Source: LMUY01 sp965199105 (GTDB taxonomy: Bacteria; Pseudomonadota; Alphaproteobacteria; Acetobacterales; Acetobacteraceae). From it: a DNA stretch of 64,000 bases. Below, in pieces: positions 15,698 to 23,367 of the stretch. Both the position numbers and the translations under genes were made by a program. The notes under the pieces are model-generated. The model was not told the origin of the DNA. It did no database searches and was given only the letters and a program-made list of their open reading frames with translations. The stretch lies in contig CBDAQO010000002.1 of the NCBI GenBank assembly GCA_965199105.1, positions 2,728,001-2,792,000 of the forward strand, written 5' to 3'. Every line of letters begins with the position of its first letter. Position 1 is the first letter of the stretch.

Positions 15698-17161
15698 TCA
15701 CTCGACTGGGCCGGCCGTTGCAAGCAATGATGCGGGTTTCAGTTCGGCCGACATCGAAGTGGCCAAACCCGCGCGAATACGGGTAAGTTCGGCCGGCACG
15801 TCCTCGATGTCATACGTATCGGCGAGTGACTTCACCGCCGTCTCCACGCTCATCAGACCGGATGAGGTGAGTGTCGCCAGCGTTTGCGCGTCGAGCTGGC
15901 GATCTTGCGCTGTCGGAGGGTACCATCGCGGCCAAATCAGGCTCAGTCCGGCCTCAGCATCGAGTTCTGGCAGGGGCACGTCACCAAGGCGTAGCCGATA
16001 CTTCGCCCCCGCTCGTAGCACCATTCGGGCAAGCGACAGCAGCGCACCCTCACCGTAGGATATCCTGAGATTGTCAGCGAGCCACAGCAATCCCTGGTTC
16101 ATCAGCTCAAGCGCGCGACCCGAGGCAGCCGCTGAAAGACGCGATGCATCGGCGCGGTTGCCGTGCACGCTTTCCAAAGCGAATTCCCGCAGCGCCCGGA
16201 CATAGTCGACAACGGCGCCGGAAGCCGTGCCTCCTATCTCGAGAAGCTTGGCATCACCATGCTCGGACACGACGAGCGCGTTGCCCGCGCTGCGAACCAG
16301 CTCACCCTCCACACCCGCAGGCTCCTTGATGAGCAGTGTCGGATCCGAGCTGTACTTTAGTCCCCGACCGGCTTGCGAAAGCTGATAGTCAATCTCGATA
16401 GACGTCTCAATGGCCGCCCGGAACGTGCACGCGCCGTCCGCCGGATCACCCGTCCAAGAGGTGCCAGGAAGATTACGCACCCAAGCAATGGGAACGAAGC
16501 CGAGGTGGTGGGTAACCGACCGTGCCTCATCGATAACCGGCGCGCTCGTATCCATAATCGACTGCGGGACAAACCAAACCTCCGCTTGCGTATCCCACCG
16601 TCGGGTAAACCAATAGGTCGCTCCCAAGTCGGGAACGTCATAACCCGCAGCAAACAGAGTCGGCCCGGTGATCTTGTACCGCTCCGTCACAGCGGCAAGG
16701 GTGTCCGGTGCATCAGCCCGCCAAACCGGGGTGAGATTGACCGTCTCCATCACCGAAAAATACGGCCGCCCAGACAAAACCCGAAACAGGATTGCAACCG
16801 ATCCGATCGACCCTCGGATGGCAGCGTCTATCATCGTCTCGTTCAGCCGGGTCATCTTGAAAACGGCGGCAATCGTGTCGCGCGTCGCGCGGTCGGGTGA
16901 GTCGACTGTTGGGAAATGCCCCTCACTGAACAGCAGCGCAACGCTATCCTCGGTCACGATGCGCGGCATCGCGTAACGGACTGACGGTCGCCGAAGGCGA
17001 AGCGGGATGTACTCCCCGGAAGCCGTCCGCTCCTCATGGAAATCGTACGGCAGGACATCGTAAAGCGTCCCATTCAACACCCGTTGCAGGATGTCGAGCC
17101 GGCGCGCGCGCAGCGGCATACCAGCATCCGAAGGAACAAGGTCGCAGATCGTTTGAAACAT
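15698..17161 (-). CDS. Phage portal protein (SPP1 gp6-like)
   Basis: A 487-residue portal forming the dodecameric DNA gate. Conserved features include the early block RRPSVRYAMPRIVTEDSVAL, FKMTRLNETMIDAAIRGSIG, a central beta region, and the helix-rich crown RADASRLSAAASGRALELMN, which is typical of the SPP1 gp6 / DUF1073-like portal group. The C-terminal SAETALE-like helix is TSSGLMSVETAVKSLADTYD. It follows the large terminase gene after 48 bases. Complete. Confidence 0.83.
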   Translation of the reverse strand: MFQTICDLVPSDAGMPLRARRLDILQRVLNGTLYDVLPYDFHEERTASGEYIPLRLRRPSVRYAMPRIVTEDSVALLFSEGHFPTVDSPDRATRDTIAAVFKMTRLNETMIDAAIRGSIGSVAILFRVLSGRPYFSVMETVNLTPVWRADAPDTLAAVTERYKITGPTLFAAGYDVPDLGATYWFTRRWDTQAEVWFVPQSIMDTSAPVIDEARSVTHHLGFVPIAWVRNLPGTSWTGDPADGACTFRAAIETSIEIDYQLSQAGRGLKYSSDPTLLIKEPAGVEGELVRSAGNALVVSEHGDAKLLEIGGTASGAVVDYVRALREFALESVHGNRADASRLSAAASGRALELMNQGLLWLADNLRISYGEGALLSLARMVLRAGAKYRLRLGDVPLPELDAEAGLSLIWPRWYPPTAQDRQLDAQTLATLTSSGLMSVETAVKSLADTYDIEDVPAELTRIRAGLATSMSAELKPASLLATAGPVE

Positions 17162-17209
17162 ACGGATCCTTGATTGTAATCAGAACGCCGACCAACCAGT
17201 CGCGTCGGT

Positions 17210-18613
17210 TTAGCGGCTAAACACCGGCACGTTGGTCCGCCGGGCAGGCGCCCCCGCATCGGTAAGCATCGAAAACGCGCGACTCAGCGCGTCCACTTGG
17301 TCGTCCTTGGCACCGTGTGGGAAATCCTGCATCTCCTCCAGCAGAGCTCGGTTCCAGGGCGCGCGGCGCACGCTGACGTTCCCCGCGTTCACCTGGCTCG
17401 CCACCGGCATGGCCCGCGTTTCCTTCGCACCAGTCTCCGGCGAGGCGACGATCCGGTGCCCAGCAAATTGCTTGGCAAGATATCGCACCTGGGCTCGCCC
17501 GGCCTGCCCGGGGTCTTGCGGCAAACCAATCGTCACGCTCGCTCCGTCCGCGGCCGCCGTGCGCGCAATCGCCTCTTCCACCTCGTGCGGGCCGCCGCGC
17601 AGGCGCACCACGTCGAGAACGACAAAGCCGCCATGCGCATCCCGCCCAAGTTTCACGCCAACGGTGTAGTCCGGGTCGCGACCAGCAGTTTGCGCGGTGG
17701 CAGCAAGGTCCCAAGCCCGAACGGCCGTCGTCGTCACCGGATCATCCACCACGGTCACCCGCGCTGGTAGGAACAGCCGGCCAGTGCGAGGCCGCGGGTC
17801 TTGTTGGAACAGCGCGGCAAACGCCCGCTCGCCCAGCAACGTGCGTTTGCGGTCGATCGCCGCGCTGTCCTCCCACTCAGGCCACAGCGGCGCTCCGGGC
17901 ACTCTCCCCAATGGGTCATTCGCCTCGGCAAGCGCAGGGAGCCGCAACGTGCGCCACACGTCAGGCCCCTCGAGTATTCGTCCACCGAGGTCATCCGGAT
18001 GCCACCGTGTCATGATCAGCACGATGCGTCCGCCAGGTTTCAACCTGGTTGCAAGGTCGGAGCGGAACCAATCCCACAACTGCTCGCGCGCAGCGGGACT
18101 GTCGGCTTCTGCTTGTGACTTCACCGGGTCGTCGATCAGGATCAGGTCGGCTCGCCGGCCGGTGATCGGCCCGCGCACTCCAGTTGCATAATACTCGGCG
18201 CCAGCGCTGGTCCGAAATCGATGCGCAGCCCGGCTTGCCGGGTCGAGCGAGTAGCCAAGCCGAACACTATGCTGCTCCACCAAACCCCTTACACCACGAC
18301 CGAAGTGGCGGGCGAGAGAGGAGGTGTGGCTCGTCGCGATAATAGAAGATTGAGGAAAACGGGCCAGCCACCAGGGCGGAAACACCAGGGAAGCATACGT
18401 TGACTTGGCCGAACCCGGCGGTAATAGAAGCATCAGCCGATCGGTCCGACCGGCTGCGAGCTCTTCGAGTTCACGGATAAGGAGGCGGTGATGGGCTGCG
18501 GGTTGATGTCCGCGGGGAGCGAGGGCTAGGCTAGCCCAAGCGGTGAGATCGGACCGTATGCTCTTGCGAAGGGCCCTCTCAGTCCTGAGATCGGACTGCG
18601 TCCAGGTCAGCAT
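17210..18613 (-). CDS. Terminase large subunit
   Basis: About 467 residues. The packaging ATPase domain has a Walker A variant LLLPPGSAKSTYAS, Walker B ADLILIDDPVKS, and the coupling motif IMTRWHPDDLGG. The C-terminal RNase H-like nuclease has AWDLAATAQTAGRDPDYTVG and the final acidic DDQVDALSRAF. These identify TerL of a tailed phage. The frame is open to 18787, but the ATG at 18613 (MLTWTQSDL) overlaps the small terminase gene by 35 bases and lies where related proteins start. Complete and probably functional. Confidence 0.92.
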   Translation of the reverse strand: MLTWTQSDLRTERALRKSIRSDLTAWASLALAPRGHQPAAHHRLLIRELEELAAGRTDRLMLLLPPGSAKSTYASLVFPPWWLARFPQSSIIATSHTSSLARHFGRGVRGLVEQHSVRLGYSLDPASRAAHRFRTSAGAEYYATGVRGPITGRRADLILIDDPVKSQAEADSPAAREQLWDWFRSDLATRLKPGGRIVLIMTRWHPDDLGGRILEGPDVWRTLRLPALAEANDPLGRVPGAPLWPEWEDSAAIDRKRTLLGERAFAALFQQDPRPRTGRLFLPARVTVVDDPVTTTAVRAWDLAATAQTAGRDPDYTVGVKLGRDAHGGFVVLDVVRLRGGPHEVEEAIARTAAADGASVTIGLPQDPGQAGRAQVRYLAKQFAGHRIVASPETGAKETRAMPVASQVNAGNVSVRRAPWNRALLEEMQDFPHGAKDDQVDALSRAFSMLTDAGAPARRTNVPVFSR

Positions 18614-18842
18614 CAGGGATCGCGGCAAGCTCCAGATGGGGGGCTGCAGCAGGAACACGTGGGTGCATATACGGTGCAGCGATACGAGCCAGGGCAACAG
18701 CCCCATCAATATCGTTTGCGGCGTAGCGCTTCCGCATCGTGTCAAGAATGATAGCAAGGGGCGAAAGATCGCTGCGGGCCAAACCAACAGTCGATGCGTC
18801 AGCGTGGAGCGATTTATAGCCTTGATTGGGGCGTGTGGGCAA
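18579..18842 (-). CDS. Putative terminase small subunit
   Basis: An 87-residue protein directly upstream of and overlapping TerL. Its central segment DTMRKRYAANDIDGAVALAR followed by IAAPYMHPRVP resembles the AAPYxHPRL motif common in small terminase subunits of alphaproteobacterial prophages. It is shorter than usual TerS proteins, and no clear helix-turn-helix is seen. The start at 18842 is the first in frame. Position and motif together make TerS likely, but a regulatory peptide is possible. Confidence 0.62.
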   Translation of the reverse strand: MPTRPNQGYKSLHADASTVGLARSDLSPLAIILDTMRKRYAANDIDGAVALARIAAPYMHPRVPAAAPHLELAAIPDADLDAVRSQD

Positions 18843-19056
18843 GGCCTATTTTCCTAAAATACAAACTCTTCTCGGCCGCCGCTCCCGCCTGGCTATCTCC
18901 TCGTGGCAAAACAGTTGCTTTCGCAAACCGCGCAAGCACCAGGCAGATCGAGCGCTCCGAACACCTCAGCGTCCAACCACAACCATGTGCGTAGGATCGC
19001 TGAGCGTAAGGAGAAACCTAATCCGCCATGGGGCACATGGGCAAGGAGAATCTCGC
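18843..19056. other. Region between TerS and the lipoprotein gene
   Basis: About 210 bases with no supported gene. It must contain the start of the leftward late operon and the promoter of the rightward lipoprotein gene. An AT-richer patch (around 18846-18875, with cctaaaatacaaactc) is the most promoter-like part. No clear operator was recognised. Confidence 0.4.
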
Positions 19057-19425
19057 GTGAACGTGAAGTGGGCTGTCTGTCTTGTGACTGGACTCGCCAG
19101 TTGCGCCGTTTCCACCGACGGCCGCTACGCCGGGCTGCTCACCACCCAACAAGGCCTCTGCGGCACCGCCGAAGACAGCCACGGCCAATCGCCCGCAAGC
19201 CTCAGCCTTAGCGGCAAAGTCGCGCAGTTCGAACCAGAGGATGGCGTGGTCATTCTCGAAGGCCATGTCGATAGCGCCGGGCACGTCATTGCACAAAGCA
19301 ACGCGCCCGGCGCCGATCACAAGCCCTTCCTTGAAGTTTTCGAAGGCGACGTCACCGGCGGCCACGTCTTGGGTCACTTCGCTACGCCAAGATGCCGTGC
19401 CGACGTCACGCTTACACGTCGCTAA
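19057..19425 (+). CDS. Prophage-borne lipoprotein (candidate moron / lysogenic conversion gene)
   Basis: A 122-residue protein with a short lipoprotein signal: VNVKWAVCLVTGLASC, where LASC is a good lipobox. The mature part is beta-rich (ASLSLSGKVAQFEPEDGVVI, LEGHVDSAGHVIAQSN, GGHVLGHFATPRC). GTG start at 19057 with AAGGAGAA upstream. It is transcribed against all surrounding phage genes, lies between TerS and the early gene pair, and is therefore probably expressed from the silent prophage. Such cargo often changes the cell surface or blocks superinfection; this is inference. Family not recognised. An ATG is lacking, so the exact start is moderately certain. Confidence 0.65.
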   Translation: MNVKWAVCLVTGLASCAVSTDGRYAGLLTTQQGLCGTAEDSHGQSPASLSLSGKVAQFEPEDGVVILEGHVDSAGHVIAQSNAPGADHKPFLEVFEGDVTGGHVLGHFATPRCRADVTLTRR

Positions 19426-19468
19426 GCGGCGTCACCGCCGAATTATTAGGCCTACCCTATGCCGCTTG

Positions 19469-20080
19469 TTACCGCAGGCTGTCCCACGAGCGGATCAAAG
19501 CGGCGTCGCGGTTCAACGTCTCCACAATCACGTCGATGCCCGCAGCGTGCCAACGCTGGATCGCCTTGTGGTCAGCACCCAACAGCCGCGCCAGCCGCCG
19601 CCAGCTATAAAGATGCCGCCCAATCAACGGGCTCACCAATGAGCGGCAGCCAACAATCCGCCGCAAAACCAGCCGATCGGCCGGAATCAGCGGGATCCAG
19701 GCCAAAGCCTGATCCATCCGCGTGATCCGAAGCGCAGACGGTACAGGTGGGCGCGGGCGCCCGGCCTCGCTGGCACCATACGCATCCAAGGCGTCAGCAA
19801 CGAATTGGTGCCGCGTCTGCCGCAAACCCGTTGTCGGCCCAGAACGCGGCAGGCTGAGCAGGGTATGCCCCGCCTCCTCCAACCGCGCCACCACCATGTC
19901 CGCGTCTACCGCAGGGCGTGCCTCCGTTGCACCACCTCGAAGCGGCACCGGCATGCGCGAAACCCGGCGTGGGTTCGGCAGCGTCGGCTCCGGCGCGCAC
20001 GAAGCCACCAGCGGGTTCGCTCGCGTGCGTTCCAGCAATTCCGCGCGCGGCGGCGCCGCGTGAAGTCGAGCAGTCGTCAT
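19469..20080 (-). CDS. DUF6362-like prophage protein
   Basis: About 203 residues. The C-terminal two thirds (MVVARLEEAGHTLLSLPRSG, RITRMDQALAWIPLIPADRL, YSWRRLARLLGADHKAIQRW) match a family I know as DUF6362, found next to GcrA-like proteins in alphaproteobacterial prophages. The segment around RRLARLLGADHKAIQRWHAAG has the look of a helix-turn-helix, so DNA binding is plausible. ATG at 20080 with GAAGGAAG upstream; the longer upstream frame is rejected. It may control late transcription or packaging recognition; the function is not established. Confidence 0.75.
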   Translation of the reverse strand: MTTARLHAAPPRAELLERTRANPLVASCAPEPTLPNPRRVSRMPVPLRGGATEARPAVDADMVVARLEEAGHTLLSLPRSGPTTGLRQTRHQFVADALDAYGASEAGRPRPPVPSALRITRMDQALAWIPLIPADRLVLRRIVGCRSLVSPLIGRHLYSWRRLARLLGADHKAIQRWHAAGIDVIVETLNRDAALIRSWDSLR

Positions 20081-20121
20081 CTGAACTTCCTTCGTTAGGG
20101 CAGGGGGGCGGCGTGGCGGCC

Positions 20122-20418
20122 TTAAACGAACACCGGATAGGGGTAAGGTTCGCCCTCGAGCGACGTGTTCGCGGTGATGGCGTGCCAAGAAAGCGGATGA
20201 CCCGGCGGCAATGGCGGCCGGTCCACCCGCTCCGACACCGGCCGCGGCGCCGGCTGCATCCGGGTAAGCGGTTGAACACCAAGCCGCCGCGCCCGCTCGA
20301 TGGCGGCATTGCGGCCAATGCGAAGTTGATCGGCCACCGTGTGCCACGGCAAGCCCGCAGCTCGAAGCTGCAACAACTCGTTGTCAGCAGCCTCTGTCCA
20401 TTGAAGCGCAAGCGGCAT
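20122..20418 (-). CDS. GcrA-like / HTH prophage early protein
   Basis: About 98 residues. The first half (LQWTEAADNELLQLRAAGLP, WHTVADQLRIGRNAAIERAR) is a SANT/GcrA-like helix-turn-helix with the pattern of a short DNA-binding domain, followed by a proline-rich tail. The ATG at 20418 is chosen because CAGGAG lies six bases upstream; the ATG at 20424 would directly abut that site. A sigma70-type promoter is placed correctly at 20442-20470. It is the first leftward gene opposite the XRE repressor, so it is probably an early regulator of the prophage. Confidence 0.75.
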   Translation of the reverse strand: MPLALQWTEAADNELLQLRAAGLPWHTVADQLRIGRNAAIERARRLGVQPLTRMQPAPRPVSERVDRPPLPPGHPLSWHAITANTSLEGEPYPYPVFV

Positions 20419-20441
20419 GGGCATCTCCTGAATGCGCCCAA

Positions 20442-20470
20442 GAGTTAGCTCCACTAACAGTGTTCGTCAA
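20442..20470 (-). promoter_or_regulatory. Early promoter of the prophage, between divergent regulators
   Basis: On the minus strand TTGACG (20470-20465) and TAACTC (20447-20442) are separated by exactly 17 bases, a good sigma70 promoter for the GcrA-like gene. Two TGTTC repeats (20461-20465 and 20472-20476) overlap the -35 region and could be half sites for the XRE repressor encoded divergently at 20535. Confidence 0.6.
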
Positions 20471-20534
20471 TTGTTCTCATGGTATTTTCTAGGAATAAAT
20501 GCTACCTCAAGCGCGAAGGAGGCCGCCCTCAGTC

Positions 20535-20900
20535 ATGGACCACCCAGCCGAGGTTACCATTGGCGAACGCATCGCCACGCTCCGCCGCGAGCGCGGCCTA
20601 AGCCAAGCCCGCCTTGCAGAGGCCACCGGCGTCTCGCGCAGCGCAGTCGCCCAATGGGAAACCGACCGCGCCGGCCAATACACCGCCCATCTAACCCGCA
20701 TCGCTCGCGCCTTGGACGTCTCGGTCGAACGCTTGCTCCACGGCCAAGAAACACCGTCGTCAAGCAGTCTGACCGGCGACGAACTGGCCCTGCTGCGGCT
20801 CTACCGTCTTTGCACCTCCGACGCCCGCGCCGAAATCCTACGCTCGGCGCGGCGGCGGGCGCGTGAATCCAGGGAGCCAACTGCCCCGACAAACGTCTAA
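20535..20900 (+). CDS. XRE-family transcriptional repressor (prophage CI/C2-like)
   Basis: A 121-residue protein. Residues ~7-65 form a classical XRE helix-turn-helix (IGERIATLRRERGLSQARLA, GVSRSAVAQWETDRAG, RIARALDVSVERLL). The C-terminal part is a short helical tail (SLTGDELALLRLYRLCTSDA) without a LexA-like peptidase domain, so induction would not be by RecA-driven self-cleavage. It is divergent from the early gene at 20418 and marks the right end of the prophage. The ATG at 20535 is preceded by GAAGGAGG. Confidence 0.82.
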   Translation: MDHPAEVTIGERIATLRRERGLSQARLAEATGVSRSAVAQWETDRAGQYTAHLTRIARALDVSVERLLHGQETPSSSSLTGDELALLRLYRLCTSDARAEILRSARRRARESREPTAPTNV

Positions 20901-21009
20901 TGTCACGCCTACGGACGCATCACCCTCGCGGTGGCGTTCGCAGGCCAGCAGGCCGCCCCCGACTTTCCGTCACAAGGCTTTGCCGCAACGGCCGCAAAGG
21001 AGACCGCCC

Positions 21010-21783
21010 ATGCCAGGTGAACTGATCAGCGCCGACCACGCCAACCGGCTAGACGCCGCAGCCAACGCAGAACTCCAAAGCGCCATGGCCGTCCTCGCTC
21101 GCGGTGGCGGCCCCGCCATGCGCGCCATCGGCGGCTTGTCGTCGTTCGCCGGCAACGCGCTCGGCCGTGGCGCCAAGGCTCTCGCCGCGCTGCCAAACGC
21201 CAATGCCGCCTTCCAAAACATCGCCGAGTTCGCCCTGCGCCGCGCCTTCGATGTCGCGGTGCTCCGCCTCCACCGCCCCGGCGAGCCAGACCGAACCCGC
21301 CGGCTCACCCGCCCGCTGGTGGTGATGTCGGGCGCCGTCGGTGGCTTCCTCGGCCTCGCCGGCTTCCTGCCCGACGCAACCGTCACCAGCCTCTCCATCA
21401 TGCGCGAAATCGCCCGCATCGCGCAGGACGAAGGCGAGGACCTAACAAGTGAAGAAACCCGCGCGTCCTGCCTGCAGGTCTTCGCCCTCACCCTCGACCC
21501 GGTCGCAACCCGCAGCCCGGAGCTGAACTACTTCTCCGCCCGCCTCGTCATGCAAGGCAGCCCGCTGGCCGTCCTATTCACCGAGGTTGCCTCGCGCTAC
21601 GGCCTGTCGCTGTCGCAGAAGTTCGCGCTTCAGGCCGTGCCGGTGCTCGGCGCCATCGGCGGCGCCTCACTCAACGCCGTCTTCTTGCAGCACTACCGGA
21701 ATCTCGCCAAAGCGCACTTCACCGTCCGCCGGCTCGAACGCACCTTCGGCCCCGCCGCCGTTCAAGCCGCCTACACCCACTAG
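21010..21783 (+). CDS. EcsC family protein
   Basis: A 257-residue protein. The block VMSGAVGGFLGLAGFLPDAT followed by VTSLSIMREIARIAQDEGED, and the C-terminal FALQAVPVLGAIGGASLNAV with FLQHYRNLAKAHFTVRRLER, are the conserved halves of the EcsC family. These proteins have hydrophobic hairpins and associate with membranes; in Bacillus EcsC lies in an ABC exporter operon, but the function is poorly known. Here no ABC genes are next to it. The ATG at 21010 has AAAGGAG upstream, and the longer frame to 20863 overlaps the repressor. It is probably the first chromosomal gene after the prophage. Confidence 0.85.
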   Translation: MPGELISADHANRLDAAANAELQSAMAVLARGGGPAMRAIGGLSSFAGNALGRGAKALAALPNANAAFQNIAEFALRRAFDVAVLRLHRPGEPDRTRRLTRPLVVMSGAVGGFLGLAGFLPDATVTSLSIMREIARIAQDEGEDLTSEETRASCLQVFALTLDPVATRSPELNYFSARLVMQGSPLAVLFTEVASRYGLSLSQKFALQAVPVLGAIGGASLNAVFLQHYRNLAKAHFTVRRLERTFGPAAVQAAYTH

Positions 21784-21818
21784 CCGCAGCTCGACCCGCC
21801 TGCATCGCAAACGCCGTC

Positions 21819-22781
21819 TCACCCACCAGCAGCACCCTGCGTCTGCACATGCAATGCATACAGCGAATGGCTCGCCGCCATGAACAGGCGGTTGCGGTGC
21901 CGCCCGCCGAAACACACGTTGGCGCACCGTTCCGGCAGCGCAATCCGGCCAATCGCGGCACCCGCCGGGTTGAACACCATCACGCCATCCAAGCCCTCCG
22001 ACATCCCCCAACCGCACCAAAGGTTACCGTCGACGTCGCACCGAAACCCATCCGGAGTCCCCGTAGCCGCGTCGATCAACACACGCTTGTTGGTCAACAA
22101 CCGCCCCTCTCGCGCCCCACCGCCTCGCGTCACGTCGAACGCCACGATGCACCGCGGCGTCGAGCCACACTCGACGACATACAGCACCGCCTCATCCGGC
22201 GAGAAACACAGGCCGTTTGGCCGCGCTATTTCGTCTGTCGCCAGCGCGATCGATCCATCATGCGGGTCGACCCGGTAGACATGCGTCGGCAACTCCGGCG
22301 CCGCCCGCTCACCCTCGTAATAGCCCAGGATCCCGAACTCCGGGTCCGTGAACCAGATCGACCCGTCCGACGTCACCACGACATCGTTCGGCGAGTTGAG
22401 CCGTTTACCCTCGAACCGGTCCGCCAACACGGTGATGCTGCCGTCATACTCCGTGCGGGTCACCCTCCGGCTCAGGTGTTCGCATGTTACCAGCCGTCCC
22501 TGCCGATCCCTCGTATTGCCGTTCGCGTTGTTAGAAGGGCGCCGAAACACGCTGGTCCCGCCCGTCTCCTCGTCCCAACGCAGGATGCGGTTGTTTGGAA
22601 TGTCGCTCCAAAGCACGCACCGGGCATCTCCAAACCAAACCGGCCCCTCCGCCCACCGACACCCGGTATACAACCGCTCGACAGAGGCCAATGTCACACG
22701 ATAGTCGGCAAAGCTCGGGTCCAGCACTTCGACCGCCGGGTCGGGATACCGCTCAGAAGGCCGCCAGGGCTCATGCATCAT
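21819..22781 (-). CDS. SMP-30/gluconolactonase/LRE family protein
   Basis: About 320 residues forming a six-bladed propeller of the SMP-30 family, which hydrolyses sugar lactones with one bound divalent metal. Typical segments: RLYTGCRWAEGPVWFGDARC (first metal-binding Glu), LNSPNDVVVTSDGSIWFTDP (Asn and Asp ligands), RPNGLCFSPDEAVLYVVECG and TPDGFRCDVDGNLWCGWG. The start is one of two ATGs at 22781/22778; the open frame upstream is a poor, arginine-rich extension. It is convergent with the EcsC gene and divergent from the gene at 22852. Substrate is unknown; gluconolactone-type sugars are usual. Confidence 0.87.
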   Translation of the reverse strand: MMHEPWRPSERYPDPAVEVLDPSFADYRVTLASVERLYTGCRWAEGPVWFGDARCVLWSDIPNNRILRWDEETGGTSVFRRPSNNANGNTRDRQGRLVTCEHLSRRVTRTEYDGSITVLADRFEGKRLNSPNDVVVTSDGSIWFTDPEFGILGYYEGERAAPELPTHVYRVDPHDGSIALATDEIARPNGLCFSPDEAVLYVVECGSTPRCIVAFDVTRGGGAREGRLLTNKRVLIDAATGTPDGFRCDVDGNLWCGWGMSEGLDGVMVFNPAGAAIGRIALPERCANVCFGGRHRNRLFMAASHSLYALHVQTQGAAGG

Positions 22782-22851
22782 CGTCGTCCTGTACTCACGA
22801 AAAGGCCGCCGCCGCCGCGCGCGCTTGTCGCCCACCGCCGGACGCCGCATT

Positions 22852-23196
22852 ATGCCAGCCATGGACCGCAGCTCAAACAACATCGTCTCTCGCGACGTCG
22901 TCCGCGCGGTGCTCGAAACCCGGGACCATCGTCATAACGAAACCCACGCCATGCTCCTCGGCCTCTACCAGGCCCTGGTGACCGAACTCATCGAGCAAGG
23001 CGCCCTGGCCCCGCAGCCGCTCGCCGAACGCCTCGCCCGCGCCGACGCCCATCTGGCGCCAGACCCGCATGGCTCCACCGCGCGGGACATGCTCTTCCAC
23101 GTCACCAATTGGCTGAAGGCCGTCGAACCCGGCCTGCCACCCGCCCACCCAGAACGCTGGACCGCACCCCAGCCAAGCCTGCCGGACACGGTCTGA
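22852..23196 (+). CDS. Small hypothetical protein
   Basis: About 114 residues, soluble, largely helical (NIVSRDVVRAVLETRDHRHN, AMLLGLYQALVTELIEQGAL, DMLFHVTNWLKAVEP), ending in a proline-rich tail. No motif is recognised. The start may be 22852 or the next ATG at 22861. It is divergent from the lactonase gene and precedes lutB by 171 bases. Codon use looks real: third positions are strongly GC. It is not an LutA protein, as it lacks the CCG cysteine domains. Confidence 0.5.
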   Translation: MPAMDRSSNNIVSRDVVRAVLETRDHRHNETHAMLLGLYQALVTELIEQGALAPQPLAERLARADAHLAPDPHGSTARDMLFHVTNWLKAVEPGLPPAHPERWTAPQPSLPDTV

Positions 23197-23367
23197 TCAC
23201 GCGCTGCCGTCAAACCCGGGCACGAGAGCGTCATCCGGCCTGACGTCAGCCGCTGAATCGGATGCTCGCGGAAACATAGTGCTAGAGCTTGCTTCCAATC
23301 CGGTTAGGTCGGAAATTTCCCTAGCGTCCTGTCTTGAAACAACCATTTGGAGCAAGGGAGGGCGCCG
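23197..23367 (+). promoter_or_regulatory. Leader of lutB-lutC with a perfect 10-base palindrome
   Basis: 171 bases without a gene. GGAAATTTCC at 23311-23320 is a perfect palindrome about 50 bases before the lutB start and could be a regulator site. lutB has a strong ribosome site (AAGGGAGG). No LutR/LldR gene is nearby, so the regulator is unknown. Confidence 0.3.

Larger units (their letters stand above)
1..20900. mobile_element. Contractile-tailed prophage, right-hand part (left end outside window)
   Basis: About 28 genes, almost all on the minus strand, follow the order of a temperate myovirus: early regulators, TerS, TerL, portal, scaffold, capsid, connector proteins, tail sheath, tail tube, tail chaperone, tape-measure-like protein, Mu-type baseplate proteins, fibre and holin-like protein. 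The XRE repressor at 20535 marks the right edge, and the EcsC gene at 21010 looks chromosomal. No integrase, replication protein, endolysin or attachment repeat is seen, so either these lie to the left of the window or the element is reduced. The structural genes have intact reading frames, which argues against long decay. Confidence 0.88.

Noticed and set aside
18613..18787. Extended N-terminus of the prophage TerL
   Set aside because: The stretch overlaps the small terminase gene almost fully and does not resemble TerL; the ATG at 18613 is preferred.
20863..21009. Extended N-terminus of the EcsC protein
   Set aside because: The extension overlaps the repressor gene, is Pro/Arg/Ser-rich, and a strong ribosome site precedes the ATG at 21010.
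20900..21010. Right attachment site of the prophage
   Set aside because: No tRNA or repeat partner is visible; the left end is outside the window, so it cannot be judged.
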